This document shows, one piece after another, positions 9,800 to 20,027 of a stretch of DNA of 23,421 nt. How positions within the stretch are numbered: the first letter of the stretch is position 1; each line of letters begins with the position of its first letter. The stretch is from positions 1-23,421 of the forward strand of contig JNEM01015062.1 in NCBI GenBank assembly GCA_000697335.1. The letters are read 5' to 3'. The notes under the pieces were generated by a model. The model ran no database searches, was not told where the DNA came from, and saw only the letters and a program-made list of their open reading frames with translations. This stretch comes from Conidiobolus incongruus B7586 (Eukaryota > Entomophthoromycota > Entomophthoromycetes > Entomophthorales > Conidiobolaceae). Position numbers and translations under genes: made by a program.

Positions 9800-11635
9800 A
9801 TGCCAAATTTAAACAACGTAGTCAACACCAGCGAACCATTCGTTCACTTCCAATGCAGCTGTACTACTCCGAGTAAAGTGTATTACGATACACCAAATCC
9901 CTCATTTCCGAGGGAGGCTTTGAACTTGATGCAATCGCAACTATTGACCCAACCCCTAAGCGAATTGAACTACTGTCAGGAGTGTAATGCCATCAAATGT
10001 AATAGATGTACTACAGAACAGGTGTCGTTTTATTACTGTCCCCAATGTCAATTTGACGTCCCCAGTGCCGCTGTGAGTGGTGAAAAGATTAGGTAATTAA
10101 TTATAATATCATTATAATTACACATTTTCAAATCAATTTTTATTTTTGGGTTTTTAGATGTCCAAGAAATTGCTTAGAATGTCCCATATGTTCTAATTAT
10201 CTCAGTATTATCGAAGAAGTCGAAACGCAACTAATCAGTGCTAATGTTGACGATTCGAACGGTAAAGCGAATATTCACCTCTACAATTATTTATACTGTG
10301 AGATTTGTCGTTGGGATAGTAGAGAATTGAATTTGACTTTTGACAAGGTCACTCATGTCAGCGGTAAGTATTACTTGACTTGTGAATATGAGGTTTTAAT
10401 TAAAATTTAGCAATGGTCGAAAAACATCAACAACAAAAATCGCAAATTGATATTAAGGAATTTAAAAATCTAGAAACTTATTTCGATTTGAAATATATGA
10501 TCCCTTATCATTTGAATACGCACGCAAGTTTAGCTTCCATTATCCCTCATCCTGACTTTCAAATTGATTTGAATGATTTGTTGACAGAAGGTAAGAGGGA
10601 ATACGTTCCAACAACAAAATCCGAGAGTTTGGAAGGTTATGAAAGTTTGGAAGTAGCTTGCAGGATGATGGACGAAAAATTGGTTGAGGATATGGAAAAG
10701 TTGACTATGGCCTATGAAGGTATTTATCAGATTCACAAATTGAAAATTCGTTTTAATAGTTTTGATTAGCGCGTCCTTTCCATCAACAGATTAAAAGAAC
10801 TGAGAAGAAAATGTCAATTAACCAGTAATTATTTAGATTTGTCAGTAATATTATCATCATAGTAACACTTATTTTTAGACCTGTCTACCCCCAACGCCAA
10901 GTACTCAAATGTCGTAAAGAGCGAAGCTGCAGAACTTGTTCGACAGTTCTTGTACGTCCACATACCAAAGCCTCATACTTGGATAAATTTAAAATCAAAT
11001 TACCAGCATTGTAAATCATTAAATTATACGAACTCTAAACTTTTCAACTAATTTACATTTATAGAAATTTCGTACCTCATATTTTCATATCACAACTTCC
11101 TGACCTTCAACCCAACAAAAAAGTCAGAGTTGCTCTCAAGGTGTTGAATCCTCTATTTTATAAAGTATATCTACAGTTGAGTTCCCCTTGCGCCAGTAAT
11201 TGGCTAGTTCCCGATCTCCCACCCTCTAAAGACTATCCCCACGAAGTAATTATAAATCTAAATTTTAAAAAATCTAATTTTAATACAATATAGATCCAAT
11301 TCCTCTCGCCCAAATTCTATGTTGACTCGTTCAAAGAAGCATGGGATGACGATGATGATGACGAACTCAAGAATGACGATCTGTCATCCGACGAGGATGA
11401 CAGCGAGGGTGCTAAAGGCATCCTGGATCGCTACTATAACACTACGACGATTGGTCTTGATGTTACTATCAATGGTAATACTGGTGATAAAGTCGTCCTT
11501 CCAATCCTTATGAGTTACACTTTCAGATTACCCAAGGATCAAGACGAATCCAGCGCAGGTGGCGACACTGTGAAGAAGAGTCGTAAAGTAACTTGTCACG
11601 CTTGGGTTTATGTGAGATTGGGACAGGTTTGTTAA
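9800..11635 (+). CDS. DCTN4: Dynactin subunit p62 (dynactin 4)
   Basis: Seven exons (9800-10092, 10158-10363, 10411-10719, 10770-10824, 10879-11010, 11065-11245, 11294-11635) with introns of 47-65 nt encode 505 residues; animal p62 is about 460. The protein sits at the pointed end of dynactin and helps couple dynein to cargo. The cysteine clusters typical of the family are present: C19/C21, C59/C62 and C67/C70, C80/C83, C99/C103/C106/C109 (RCPRNCLECPIC), C145/C148 followed by RW, and a later CRKERSCRTC (C299, C305, C308), all likely zinc ligands. The stretch RPHTKASYLDKFKIKLPALN and the following beta-rich region match the family's C-terminal part. An acidic insert (WDDDDDDELKNDDLSSDEDD) lies in the last exon. 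The final codons read LGQVC; a GTTTGT donor-like site there has no plausible next exon. Confidence 0.92.
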
Positions 11636-11696
11636 TTAATATAAAACTTTTAATTTTTAATTTTTAATTAATTTGTCACTTTATGAAAATTATTTG

Positions 11697-11702
11697 AATA
11701 AA
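11697..11702 (+). other. Possible poly(A) signal of the dynactin p62 gene
   Basis: AATAAA begins 62 bases after the stop codon, in a distance range similar to the other genes here. In DNA this AT-rich a chance match is possible. Confidence 0.35.
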
Positions 11703-12174
11703 AAAAATATTCGCAATCAATATATTTTCATTTAATTTTTATATTCAAGCAAATTTTTGTTTAATATATCTATTTAAATTCAGAAAATTAAATAGATTCA
11801 GTACTGAGATTAATTACCCAAATCTTATTTTAATGAATTAACAATTCAATTTATATTTAAATTGTTTAAATATTATTTAGGTTTAAATAAATTTGAATTA
11901 ATATATTCACTCTCTATAATTTATTAATTTTATATTTTGCTCATATTATAACAAATCCTTTATTGTAAAATAATAGTTTATTATTTACAAATTGATAACT
12001 AATAAATTGAATTAAATATTTAATTGATAAAATAAGGATATATTGTTGAAAAAAAAATGAAAAAATAGCTTATTATTAATAAAAGTTTATTTAATATAAT
12101 TTAAGTATTATTTCTTATTAATTTAATAAATTTATAATAAAAAATTATTGAACAAATAAATTAGAAAAAATTGC
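11703..12174. other. AT-rich spacer between dynactin p62 and tRNA-Cys
   Basis: Very low G+C with stops in all frames and no repeat of note. It contains only the convergent ends of the dynactin gene and of tRNA-Cys. Confidence 0.6.
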
Positions 12175-12178
12175 AAAA
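12175..12178 (-). terminator. RNA polymerase III T-run terminator of tRNA-Cys
   Basis: Directly after the discriminator base the minus strand reads TTTT. With the discriminator U this makes five consecutive T residues. A second run of six T lies at 12165-12170 as a backup. Confidence 0.75.
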
Positions 12179-12250
12179 AGGGCGCAGTCGGATTTGAACC
12201 AACGACCTATCGATCTGCAGTCGATTGCTCTACCACTGAGCTATACGCCC
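12179..12250 (-). tRNA. tRNA-Cys (anticodon GCA)
   Basis: The minus strand gives an intronless 72-nt cloverleaf. The acceptor is GGGCGTA/TGCGCCC (one T-G wobble), the D-arm GCTC/GAGC, the anticodon stem ATCGA/TCGAT with loop CTGCAGA (anticodon GCA), and the T-arm GTTGG/CCGAC with TTCAAAT. The discriminator is U, the known identity base for cysteine. The internal B box is GGTTCAAATCC. It stands about 540 bp from the dynactin gene, in convergent orientation. Confidence 0.97.
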
Positions 12251-13208
12251 TCGATGTAGGTGAAATTTAAATTATTTATAACTTATTAAAATAAAAATAT
12301 TTTAATTTTAAATTTTTCATCTTTTTAATTATAATCACTTACATAATTCATTCAGTTTTTAATAATATTTTTAATATATATTTTCTTCTTATATTTTTAT
12401 ATCCTCGAATAATCTAAATATTTCTAATTTTCTAATTTCCTTAAAAATTCATATATTACATATACAAAATTAATTCCATTTTAATAAATTATTAATTTTC
12501 TATTTATTTAATCTTCATAAATTTATTATTTTTTTTATTTATATTAATTCAGTCCTAATAATATTCAAGTATAACTTATGTAAATAAACTTTGATACCAG
12601 TAATATTGAAATAAATATTAGATATATTTTTCTTTTTATTATCAAAATATTTCGTATAGTTAAGAGTTTAATTTTTCCAATTTTCAATTCCAAATTGGTT
12701 TGAGGATTTCGATTCTTATAGTGTATATTATAATTATAACGATATAAAATTATATATTCAAAGTTACTAGTGCAATATTATAACTTTTTTTAATACAAAA
12801 TTTTATGTTTTTTATTGAATTATAGATCAATAGAAATTTATAAACATAAAATTGGTACAAATATTAATTAAATATTCAACAAATTAATAAATTGAACTAT
12901 TACTAAATTAAACAGTTTTTAATAGTATTTATTTAGATATTTATGGAACATCGAATATTAATCAAACAATTTAAATTTTCTAAACTAATACTATATCCTT
13001 ATTGTAATTCTTAAATTATATCATTTTATTTTGTAAATTTTAATAATCAATTTGGTACTGTTAAAATTTAATGCTAATCCCATTAAATAAACATTTTACA
13101 AAATTGTGTCATTAATCATTATTCTTTTTTAATTTATCTTAGTTGAATAAAACTTAAAATAAATTAATAACTAAATAATTTTAATTATTCAATATAACTA
13201 CTAAAAAA
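12251..13208. other. AT-rich intergenic DNA upstream of the septin gene
   Basis: Low G+C, no open frame of note and no repeat array. It must hold the upstream regions of tRNA-Cys (minus strand) and of the septin gene (plus strand). No clear TATA box was found; the septin ATG has an A-rich context (AAAAAAATG). Confidence 0.55.
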
Positions 13209-14695
13209 ATGTCAACATCTTCAGTACCCAGTCAAACTAATGTGGTGATTAATAAACCTGTAATTATCTTAAAATCAATTGTGATGAATTTTTATTAACA
13301 AAGTGATAGTTGGAACCCGCCAGTTACGTTGGTTTTGATACTATTACCAACCAAATTGAGAAGAAGTTTTTGAAGAGAGGTTTTCAACTTAACTTAATAT
13401 TAGTTGGTAAATAATTATATTTATAATATGAAATGATGAAGTATTGAGAAGATTTAGGTGAGAGTGGTATGGGTAAATCCACTTTTATCAATACTTTGTT
13501 CGCTCACCATCTGTTGGACTCGAAGGGTAGAAAATCAGCCAACCAAATCTCTAGAAAGACTGTGGCTATTGACCCAGTAACTCACGGTAATTAAACTTAA
13601 AACTTTATGATGAAAATATTCTTAATCTGATTTGATGTGGTTTAGTTTTGGTGGAAAATGGCGTTAAGTTAAAGTTAACCATTGTCGATACTCCTGGTTA
13701 CGGTGACCAAGTCAATAATGAAAACTGGTAATTTTCAATTCATAATTTAGATTGAATAATTATTAATTTTTTCGTAGTTGGGAACCTATTGTTAATTACA
13801 TTAAAGACCAACATGGAGCTTACCTCAAGAAAGAGTTCACAGCCCATAGAGACCGCTTTATTCAAGATACCCGCATTCACTGCTGCTTGTTCTTTATCAA
13901 TCCTACTGGTCACTCTCTGAAGCCTATCGATATTGAAGTACTTAAGAAACTTACCGAAGTGGTTAACGTCGTCCCAGTTATCGCTAAGTCCGATTCCCTC
14001 ACTACCGATGAGAAGAAGGCTTTCAAGCAGAGAGTATGTTATAATCTTCTTTTATTTGGATTTCTATTGATTGGTTCTTTTAGATTAAGAAGGAATTGGA
14101 ATTCCACGGTATTAACCTCTATCCCTATTCCAGTCCTGAAGATGATGAATACGATATTGAATTGAATGAAAAAATTAGAGTAATTTATATCATAATATTT
14201 TTATATTATATATTAATTTTAGCATAGAGTATGATCCCCTTCTCAATCATTGGATCCGAACAGTTGATCGAAGTTGATGGTAAGATGGTCAGAGGTCGTA
14301 AGAATAGATGGGGTGTTATCGACAGTAAGTTATCTGATTTTTACTCTTTACACTAAACACTCACCCATTTTTAGTTGAAAATCCCGAACATTCCGAATTC
14401 ACCCACTTGAGAGAGTTTTTAACAAGGTAATTCACTATCACCGCCCCATACATTAGACTCAAAATAACTCATGAAACAATACAGAACCCACCTGCAAGAT
14501 CTCATTGAAACCACCCAACACCGTCACTATGAATCTTATCGCGCCAATCAAATCTTGTCGCTCAGTGGACCCAATGCTAATGCCAACAACGCTAACACTC
14601 CCTCCTCCCAGCCTAGTGCCTCGCTCTCACCCAGACCCCATGCCACCGGCCCTGGCTTGGAGCCTAACTCTGGCGCCACCTCTCCCCAGCATTAG
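13209..14695 (+). CDS. CDC10: Septin, Cdc10-type
   Basis: Nine exons (13209-13259, 13310-13406, 13458-13586, 13646-13727, 13778-14033, 14084-14179, 14228-14324, 14375-14426, 14485-14695) with eight introns of 48-59 nt encode 356 residues. Septins are GTP-binding proteins that assemble into hetero-oligomeric rods and filaments at the membrane of the division site, hyphal tips and spore necks. The G1 loop GESGMGKST is at 50-58, G3 DTPGYGD at 107-113 and G4 AKSD at 189-192; the septin unique element includes [10 protein letters not shown] and [36 protein letters not shown] near the start and [18 protein letters not shown] place it with Cdc10. As in Cdc10 there is no C-terminal coiled coil. Instead, residues 316-356 form a low-complexity Asn/Ala/Pro/Ser tail encoded by unusually G+C-rich DNA. 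The conserved G motifs are intact. Confidence 0.93.
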
Positions 14696-14743
14696 ATAGG
14701 AGCTTTTGCATCATTGTTTCACTCAATCGATACCATTTTGGAT

Positions 14744-14749
14744 AATAAA
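14744..14749 (+). other. Poly(A) signal AATAAA of the septin gene
   Basis: AATAAA lies 49 bases after the septin stop codon and is followed within 20 bases by a T-rich stretch. It is the first perfect match downstream. Confidence 0.45.
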
Positions 14750-15840
14750 TTAGTATTTTTGAAAAAAATTTATAATAATTTATTAGAGTTTAATTAATTG
14801 TTTATTTTGAATAGAATTGATATTGACAAAATTTAGTAAAGTCAACCAAACAAATCAATGAATTTTAAACATTATTTCGAACATAGTCATTGTTATATGA
14901 TATATTATAAAACTTTGATTTGAACTAAAATGTGTCATATTTTAAGTACACATCATATTGAAATGAATCATTATTTAATTCATTTTAAAGGTAATTGATA
15001 ATGAAAAATTCTATTTTTTGAAACAATTCAACATTTATCAAAAGTACCATATCATCAATGAGTTATTTTTAAATATATTTTATATTTGCCAAATTTAGTT
15101 TGATTAAAATTTTTATTTATTATTATCATCAAATCAAATTTTCATAAAATGGATTAATTAACTTAGCTAAATTATTAGATATATTCATTCATTTTTTTAA
15201 TTAAATATTAACTTAAATTTATAATTAATACTAACAAATTGGCGCTTTCATATTAAAAATATTATTGCAATTTTAAAATAACTAAATTATCCCTTTATCA
15301 TAATTCATTAAACGATTTAATTTATCAAGGTTTGATCTAAAATGTATATTTATCAAATTGATTGTTTCTATTATATAATTAGTTATTTATTAATATTATA
15401 TATTACTAAATAATATATATTACACTTTTTATTGAAGTAAATATTGAAATAGCCAGTTTAAACTATACTTTACATCTATTAAGGAACTATATACAATCAA
15501 ATTTCCAAAAAATATATTATTTGCTCAATCATATTAAACAATATAGTTAATATTAATGAAATTAACCTTGGCAACATATCTATAATATAATCCTAATATT
15601 AATCCAAATATCAAACAAATTTATTCAAATATTTAAATAATATATAATAAATATAAATTATATTTCAAATTTTTAAATTAGTTAAATGTTAGTTTTTATC
15701 CTATAATATAAAGTTTTAAAATATAAAATTTTAAAATTTAAAATATTTATTTATAAAAATAATTATAAGTAAAATATTCCAATATATTAATCAAATATAT
15801 TAATACTCTGAGTTAAAAATTATTATTAAATATGTATTAA

Positions 15841-15858
15841 TATATATATATATATATA
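15841..15858. repeat. (TA)9 microsatellite
   Basis: Nine uninterrupted TA dinucleotides inside the AT desert. Confidence 0.9.
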
Positions 15859-16200
15859 ATAATTAAACAAATTAAATTTGTTAAGTCAAATAAATTTATT
15901 TGATATAATGATTTGAATATATTCAAAGATAAATAATTTTTTACTTGGAATCTTTTATTTATTATTATGTATATCATTAATAAATTAAATTATTATAATT
16001 TAGTCATCTTTTTTTAAGTCATATATGAATTATAGACACCTCAAAATAATAAAACCTAATATTTTTCCTGGAAAACTAATTTGATTTGACTATTAAATTA
16101 AAAAACATAACTTTGTTAATAATAACGATATTATAGTTGGTTTTTATATAATACTAGGTACATTTGAAAGTTTTGTTTTATTTATATTAAATAATTATTA

Positions 16201-16224
16201 AATAATAATAATAATAATAATAAT
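16201..16224. repeat. (AAT)8 microsatellite
   Basis: Eight perfect AAT trinucleotides inside the AT desert. Confidence 0.92.
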
Positions 16225-16310
16225 ATATTTTAAATAAATAATAGTAAAATTTAAAAATAATCTTATTTAATTAAAAAAACTATATTTAATCAGAAGTTAT
16301 ATATCTATAT

Positions 16311-16345
16311 ATATTATATATTATATATTATATATTATATATTAT
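16311..16345. repeat. (ATATTAT)5 heptanucleotide tandem repeat
   Basis: Five perfect head-to-tail copies of ATATTAT, flanked by further imperfect TA-rich sequence. The array can form AT hairpins and would be easily unwound. Confidence 0.9.
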
Positions 16346-18524
16346 ATAATATTCATATTGAAATTATAAGGCTAAATTATAATATTTAATTACTTATAAT
16401 TATAACTATATTTTATATTATATGTTTTATTATTTCTTAATATAATTTTTTCAAAATTTATTATATCTATAATAAAATTACTTTTACTATAAATTTTAAC
16501 TCTTTTAGACGAAAAAACCTAAAAAATAATATACTATATAAATTTTTTATAAAGATTATAATTTGAAATATTTCAATGATATTTCACTTTGTATTTTAAT
16601 TATTTTATTTGATTTTTTATTTAATAATGAAAAAAAGTAAACTACAAAGTTTTATTCTATAAGTAAAATAAATATCATTGAGGTCTTTTAATAATGTTTT
16701 AATTATTTAAATTAATCTATTAATAATATTAATAAACAATATTAACTATTTTTTTTTAATTTTTAAATTAATAATTTTAAAATTATTTTTTATCCAATTT
16801 AAATTATATACTTATATAATCGAAATATCATTCTAAGTTATAAAATATTTTTTTTTCATTTTTAATATTTTAAAAAAAATTATATAGATTATAAATTTTT
16901 TTTTATTAAATTAATATAAATATATTATTCAATCTTATATTTAATATTAATAATAAACTAAGATTAATATTTTTCTTAATATAATTGAATTTTATATACT
17001 AATCAAAAAAAATAATTATATTATTATATTTAATTAATATTATTAACTATTTTTTATTAAATATAATTTTAATTTTATTAATTAGATTTTTTTTAAAGTT
17101 TTTTATTAAGTTTTTTGAATAATTGACTAGGAATTATATATTTTATATTAATTAATTTAATAATAAACTAAAAAACCTTAAATTTATCAATATATGGCTT
17201 ATTTTTATTAATAGAAAAATTTTTAATAAAATAATATTTATTTTAATTTTATATTTAAATAACTCCATTATAATATATCAAATATATTATTTAAGGTTTG
17301 ATTTTTAATATTTTAAAATAATTTTATATATTATATAATTAATATCAAATCAATTATTTCTGATAATTAAAATATTATTAATAGTTGAAAATTCAAAAAT
17401 AAATAAGATTTAAATATATCTGGAGATTATATTATTTTATTTTTCTTGGTTTTATTATTATATGAATATTTTTAATTAAAATTACAAAATATATATCTAA
17501 ATCTATTTAGATTTACCTATAATGAAAAACAATATAAATAGTATAATATTATTTAAAATTAAATAAATCTATAATATTATAAACTAAATTATAAACAATA
17601 TTAAATACATATTTTAATTATGTTTTGAAAATATACTCTAAACCAATATAATCTTCAAAAATAATATTTCATAAATCAAATAAATTAATTTAATATTTTA
17701 AGAAGTTATATTTGAATTGGCAATTTCACCAAGTTATATTATTATTAAGTTAATAAAAAACATTTGAAAATTTTATCATATTTAATCAAAATTCTATATC
17801 AATATAATTTCAATCAAAATTAATAAGTCTCTGGTTTATTAAATTATTGTTATTTTACTAAATAATAAATTTTTAAATAATATATTAGTTGAAATTTATA
17901 TAAATGGAAATTATTACATCTTATCAAATCTATCACTCTGTATTGTAAATATTCTGATATATTTAATCTTTATTTTCTGAAGATCACTAATATATTAAGA
18001 GTTATTATAATTATAATCTGGTATAGGAATAGCTAAACAAATTTCTTTACATTTATTATAGCTAGATTATTTTTAAGTTATTAAATAATTTAAAATACAG
18101 ACGATATATATAACAATTCATTTATATTAAATATATTATAATGCTAAATAAAGTTATATCGGAAGCAAAGTATAAAAAATAATTACCAACCTTAGTTAAT
18201 TCATTTTTTGGCAGTGACAACTAAAATATTTAGTCCCAAATCAACGATTTATTTTTGTTCCAATTCAACTGATTCAAAAACTCTAGGACTTCATTTTTAC
18301 TTTCGTAGTTTGGGTAATTGAAGTTGAATGATATTCAATTAGATAATTAGGAAAATTCATTTTGAATATAATTTAATATTACAAATTAATAATTCCATAA
18401 TTTACTAATACAAAATTGTATTATATTCAGTATGTACAATTTTGGTTATATTGATCATTGAATCAGGTTAATATGGGTAAAATATTAAAATCACATAGTA
18501 TTGTAAAATCTATACTTATCCCAG

Positions 18525-19416
18525 GTAAAAGAACTCACCCCCGTATACGTTTCATCATGGAGGTGTCTACCAAATCCTATCAAAGCCACCAACACCTTTG
18601 GTAATTCAATAATTACAATTTTTAGTTATGGCAATTCTAAAAGTTTCAAATGCTTTATAAGGGATTAATCAATTTTACCACCACCAAAATTACTTTGAAA
18701 CTTGACAATTTTGGAATTAATTTTGAGTGACTAATTTTTTTCCTATTTTTTTTAAAAAATTTCCCAGACTAGTAATATTAATTTAGAAATTACCAGAAAG
18801 TTTGTTATGAAATAAATATTGGATAAAAATTGGTTTGTTGCGAAATAAAAGTTAGAATTTTTTTTATATGTTCAAAATCAAACACTTGAAGCAAAAATTG
18901 AAAACTTATAATTCACACTTTCATTTCAAAATCAATTTTTTACTCTATTTTCTCTGACACATTTTAATTAATATAGATATTGCACAGCTCTCTAAGCATT
19001 TCATTAAACTACTTTACATTTGGATCAATTCGGGGCTTTTTATATCCAAGTTTAAGATAATAAAAGTGAAATTTTTCTCATCGTTTTTGTAAACAAATTT
19101 AACGATTTGGTTAAATGAACTCTTCTACTAATGATTCATAATTATTTTTTGAAATATGATTTTAAGTTGATATGCTTTAATTAATTTTATAAAATATAAT
19201 ATTGTTTGCGTGTTCGATTTTAAAAACTCAGACTATTTATATTACATCACTATTCTATTTATAAAGACAATCCTCCAAATCGAAAAAAAATGTTTAGGTA
19301 AACAACTTGAGTTTAATATTGGTGGATCTTTGAAATTTCCCTTAATAAATGTCCTCCGTATGCTCCATTTTATCATCATCTTTGATTTGATCCAATGCAA
19401 CCTTTACTGGGCAAAT
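18525..19416 (+). pseudogene. Decayed leucine-rich-repeat-like (RNI-like) gene upstream of the SLC44-like gene
   Basis: The composition rises above that of the AT desert and two plus-strand frames carry protein-like runs. From 18525 to about 18920 one frame reads VKELTPVYVSSWRCLPNPIK and then SILPPPKLL and NLTILELILSD, interrupted by about six stops. From 18856 to 19416 a second frame has about six stops in 187 codons (about 16 expected). Its last run, 19171-19416, is open for 82 codons and includes LEFNIGGSLKFPLINVLRML. The regular Leu/Ile/Phe spacing resembles ribonuclease-inhibitor-like repeats, as in the relic at 4958-6339. At least one frameshift and many stops mean it is dead. A minus-strand frame near 18480-18625 is also partly open, so the strand and family are inference. 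Confidence 0.38.
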
Positions 19417-19419
19417 TAG

Positions 19420-19965
19420 CTAAAATGGGTAAAATCATTTAGTTGAATTGTCATTCGCTAGAATTACTTCCAATTTAGTCTATACTTGCCACTCTTTTTT
19501 CATTTGATTTATACTATTCATGTTAAATTTAGTTGAATACTAAAATATATATTAAAAATTTGGTAAATGCTCACAATTTATTCAATTAAATTGTATGCAG
19601 TTAGTTCAGGGTGATTCCAGTGAAGGAGAGATCTTTTAAAGTTAAATTTTATATGGAATTCATATAACTCCATTGGTAAATTGAGCAGATGATCAGGCTA
19701 AATAACCTAAGGACCTGGTTGGTTTTGAGCGAAGGAATTGTAAATAGCATAAAATTTGGTTAAATTGATAATTAAATTTCTAAATTAGTCCAATGGATTT
19801 GCAAAGAAGATTGATTAAAATAAAAATCCACCAATAATAACCAAAGAAATTAGTAATAAAAACTTGAACTTTGAATGATTAACTATGATGTAAGAATAGA
19901 ACGAATGAGAAAAGTGGGTGTGGAATTTGTTTAAGATTCAATCCATAACCTAAATGAATTATAAG
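19420..19965. other. Spacer between the gene relic and the SLC44-like promoter
   Basis: G+C is moderate for this window. Short plus-strand leucine-containing runs (LNCHSLELLPI near 19446, RLNNLRTWLVLSEGIVNSIK near 19695) share a frame with the first part of the preceding relic. They could be its continuation, but are too short to annotate as such. No other feature was recognised. Confidence 0.4.
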
Positions 19966-19973
19966 TATAAATA
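19966..19973 (+). promoter_or_regulatory. TATA box of the SLC44-like gene
   Basis: TATAAATA ends 55 bases before the start codon, in a moderately G+C-rich flank where such a match is less trivial than elsewhere. The first ATG downstream is the chosen start. The expected transcription start near 20000 would leave a short leader of about 25-30 nt. Confidence 0.55.
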
Positions 19974-20027
19974 TCGACTCAAGTCCCAAAATTGGTCCAT
20001 TTTTTTCGCCATAAAAAATTTAAATCA

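Larger units (their letters stand above)
14750..18470. other. 3.7-kb AT desert without recognisable genes
   Basis: No open frame reaches a meaningful length on either strand. Hand counting gives 22 G/C in 360 bases at 16741-17100 (about 6%), with long T and A homopolymers and several short tandem repeats listed separately. Nothing resembling terminal repeats, tRNAs or known ncRNAs was seen. Past about 18190 the composition begins to rise toward the gene relic that follows. Confidence 0.7.

Noticed and set aside
11319-11513. 64-codon plus frame in the last dynactin exon
   Set aside because: It is out of frame with the family-matching reading (FKEAWDDDD... to VYVRLGQVC) and codes for a Met/Thr-rich nonsense sequence.
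11627-11632. GTTTGT donor-like site at the end of the dynactin gene
   Set aside because: The following DNA is stop-dense up to tRNA-Cys and offers no exon; the in-frame stop at 11633 gives a sensible protein end.
14180-14222. Alternative upstream acceptor (TTTTAG before CATAG) for the sixth septin intron
   Set aside because: It shifts the frame. The acceptor at 14227 restores the conserved [14 protein letters not shown] reading.
18473-18601. Small ATG frame reading MGKILKSHSIVKSILIPGKR onward for 42 codons, and a partly open minus-strand frame with a GTGAGT donor
   Set aside because: Both are short and overlap the plus-strand leucine-rich frame. There is no independent evidence for either, though they leave the relic's strand not fully settled.
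19992-20027. In-frame upstream extension of the SLC44-like protein
   Set aside because: It depends on a TTG start and lies within about 20-50 bases of the TATA box, mostly in or before the expected leader. The ATG at 20028 is the first ATG downstream.
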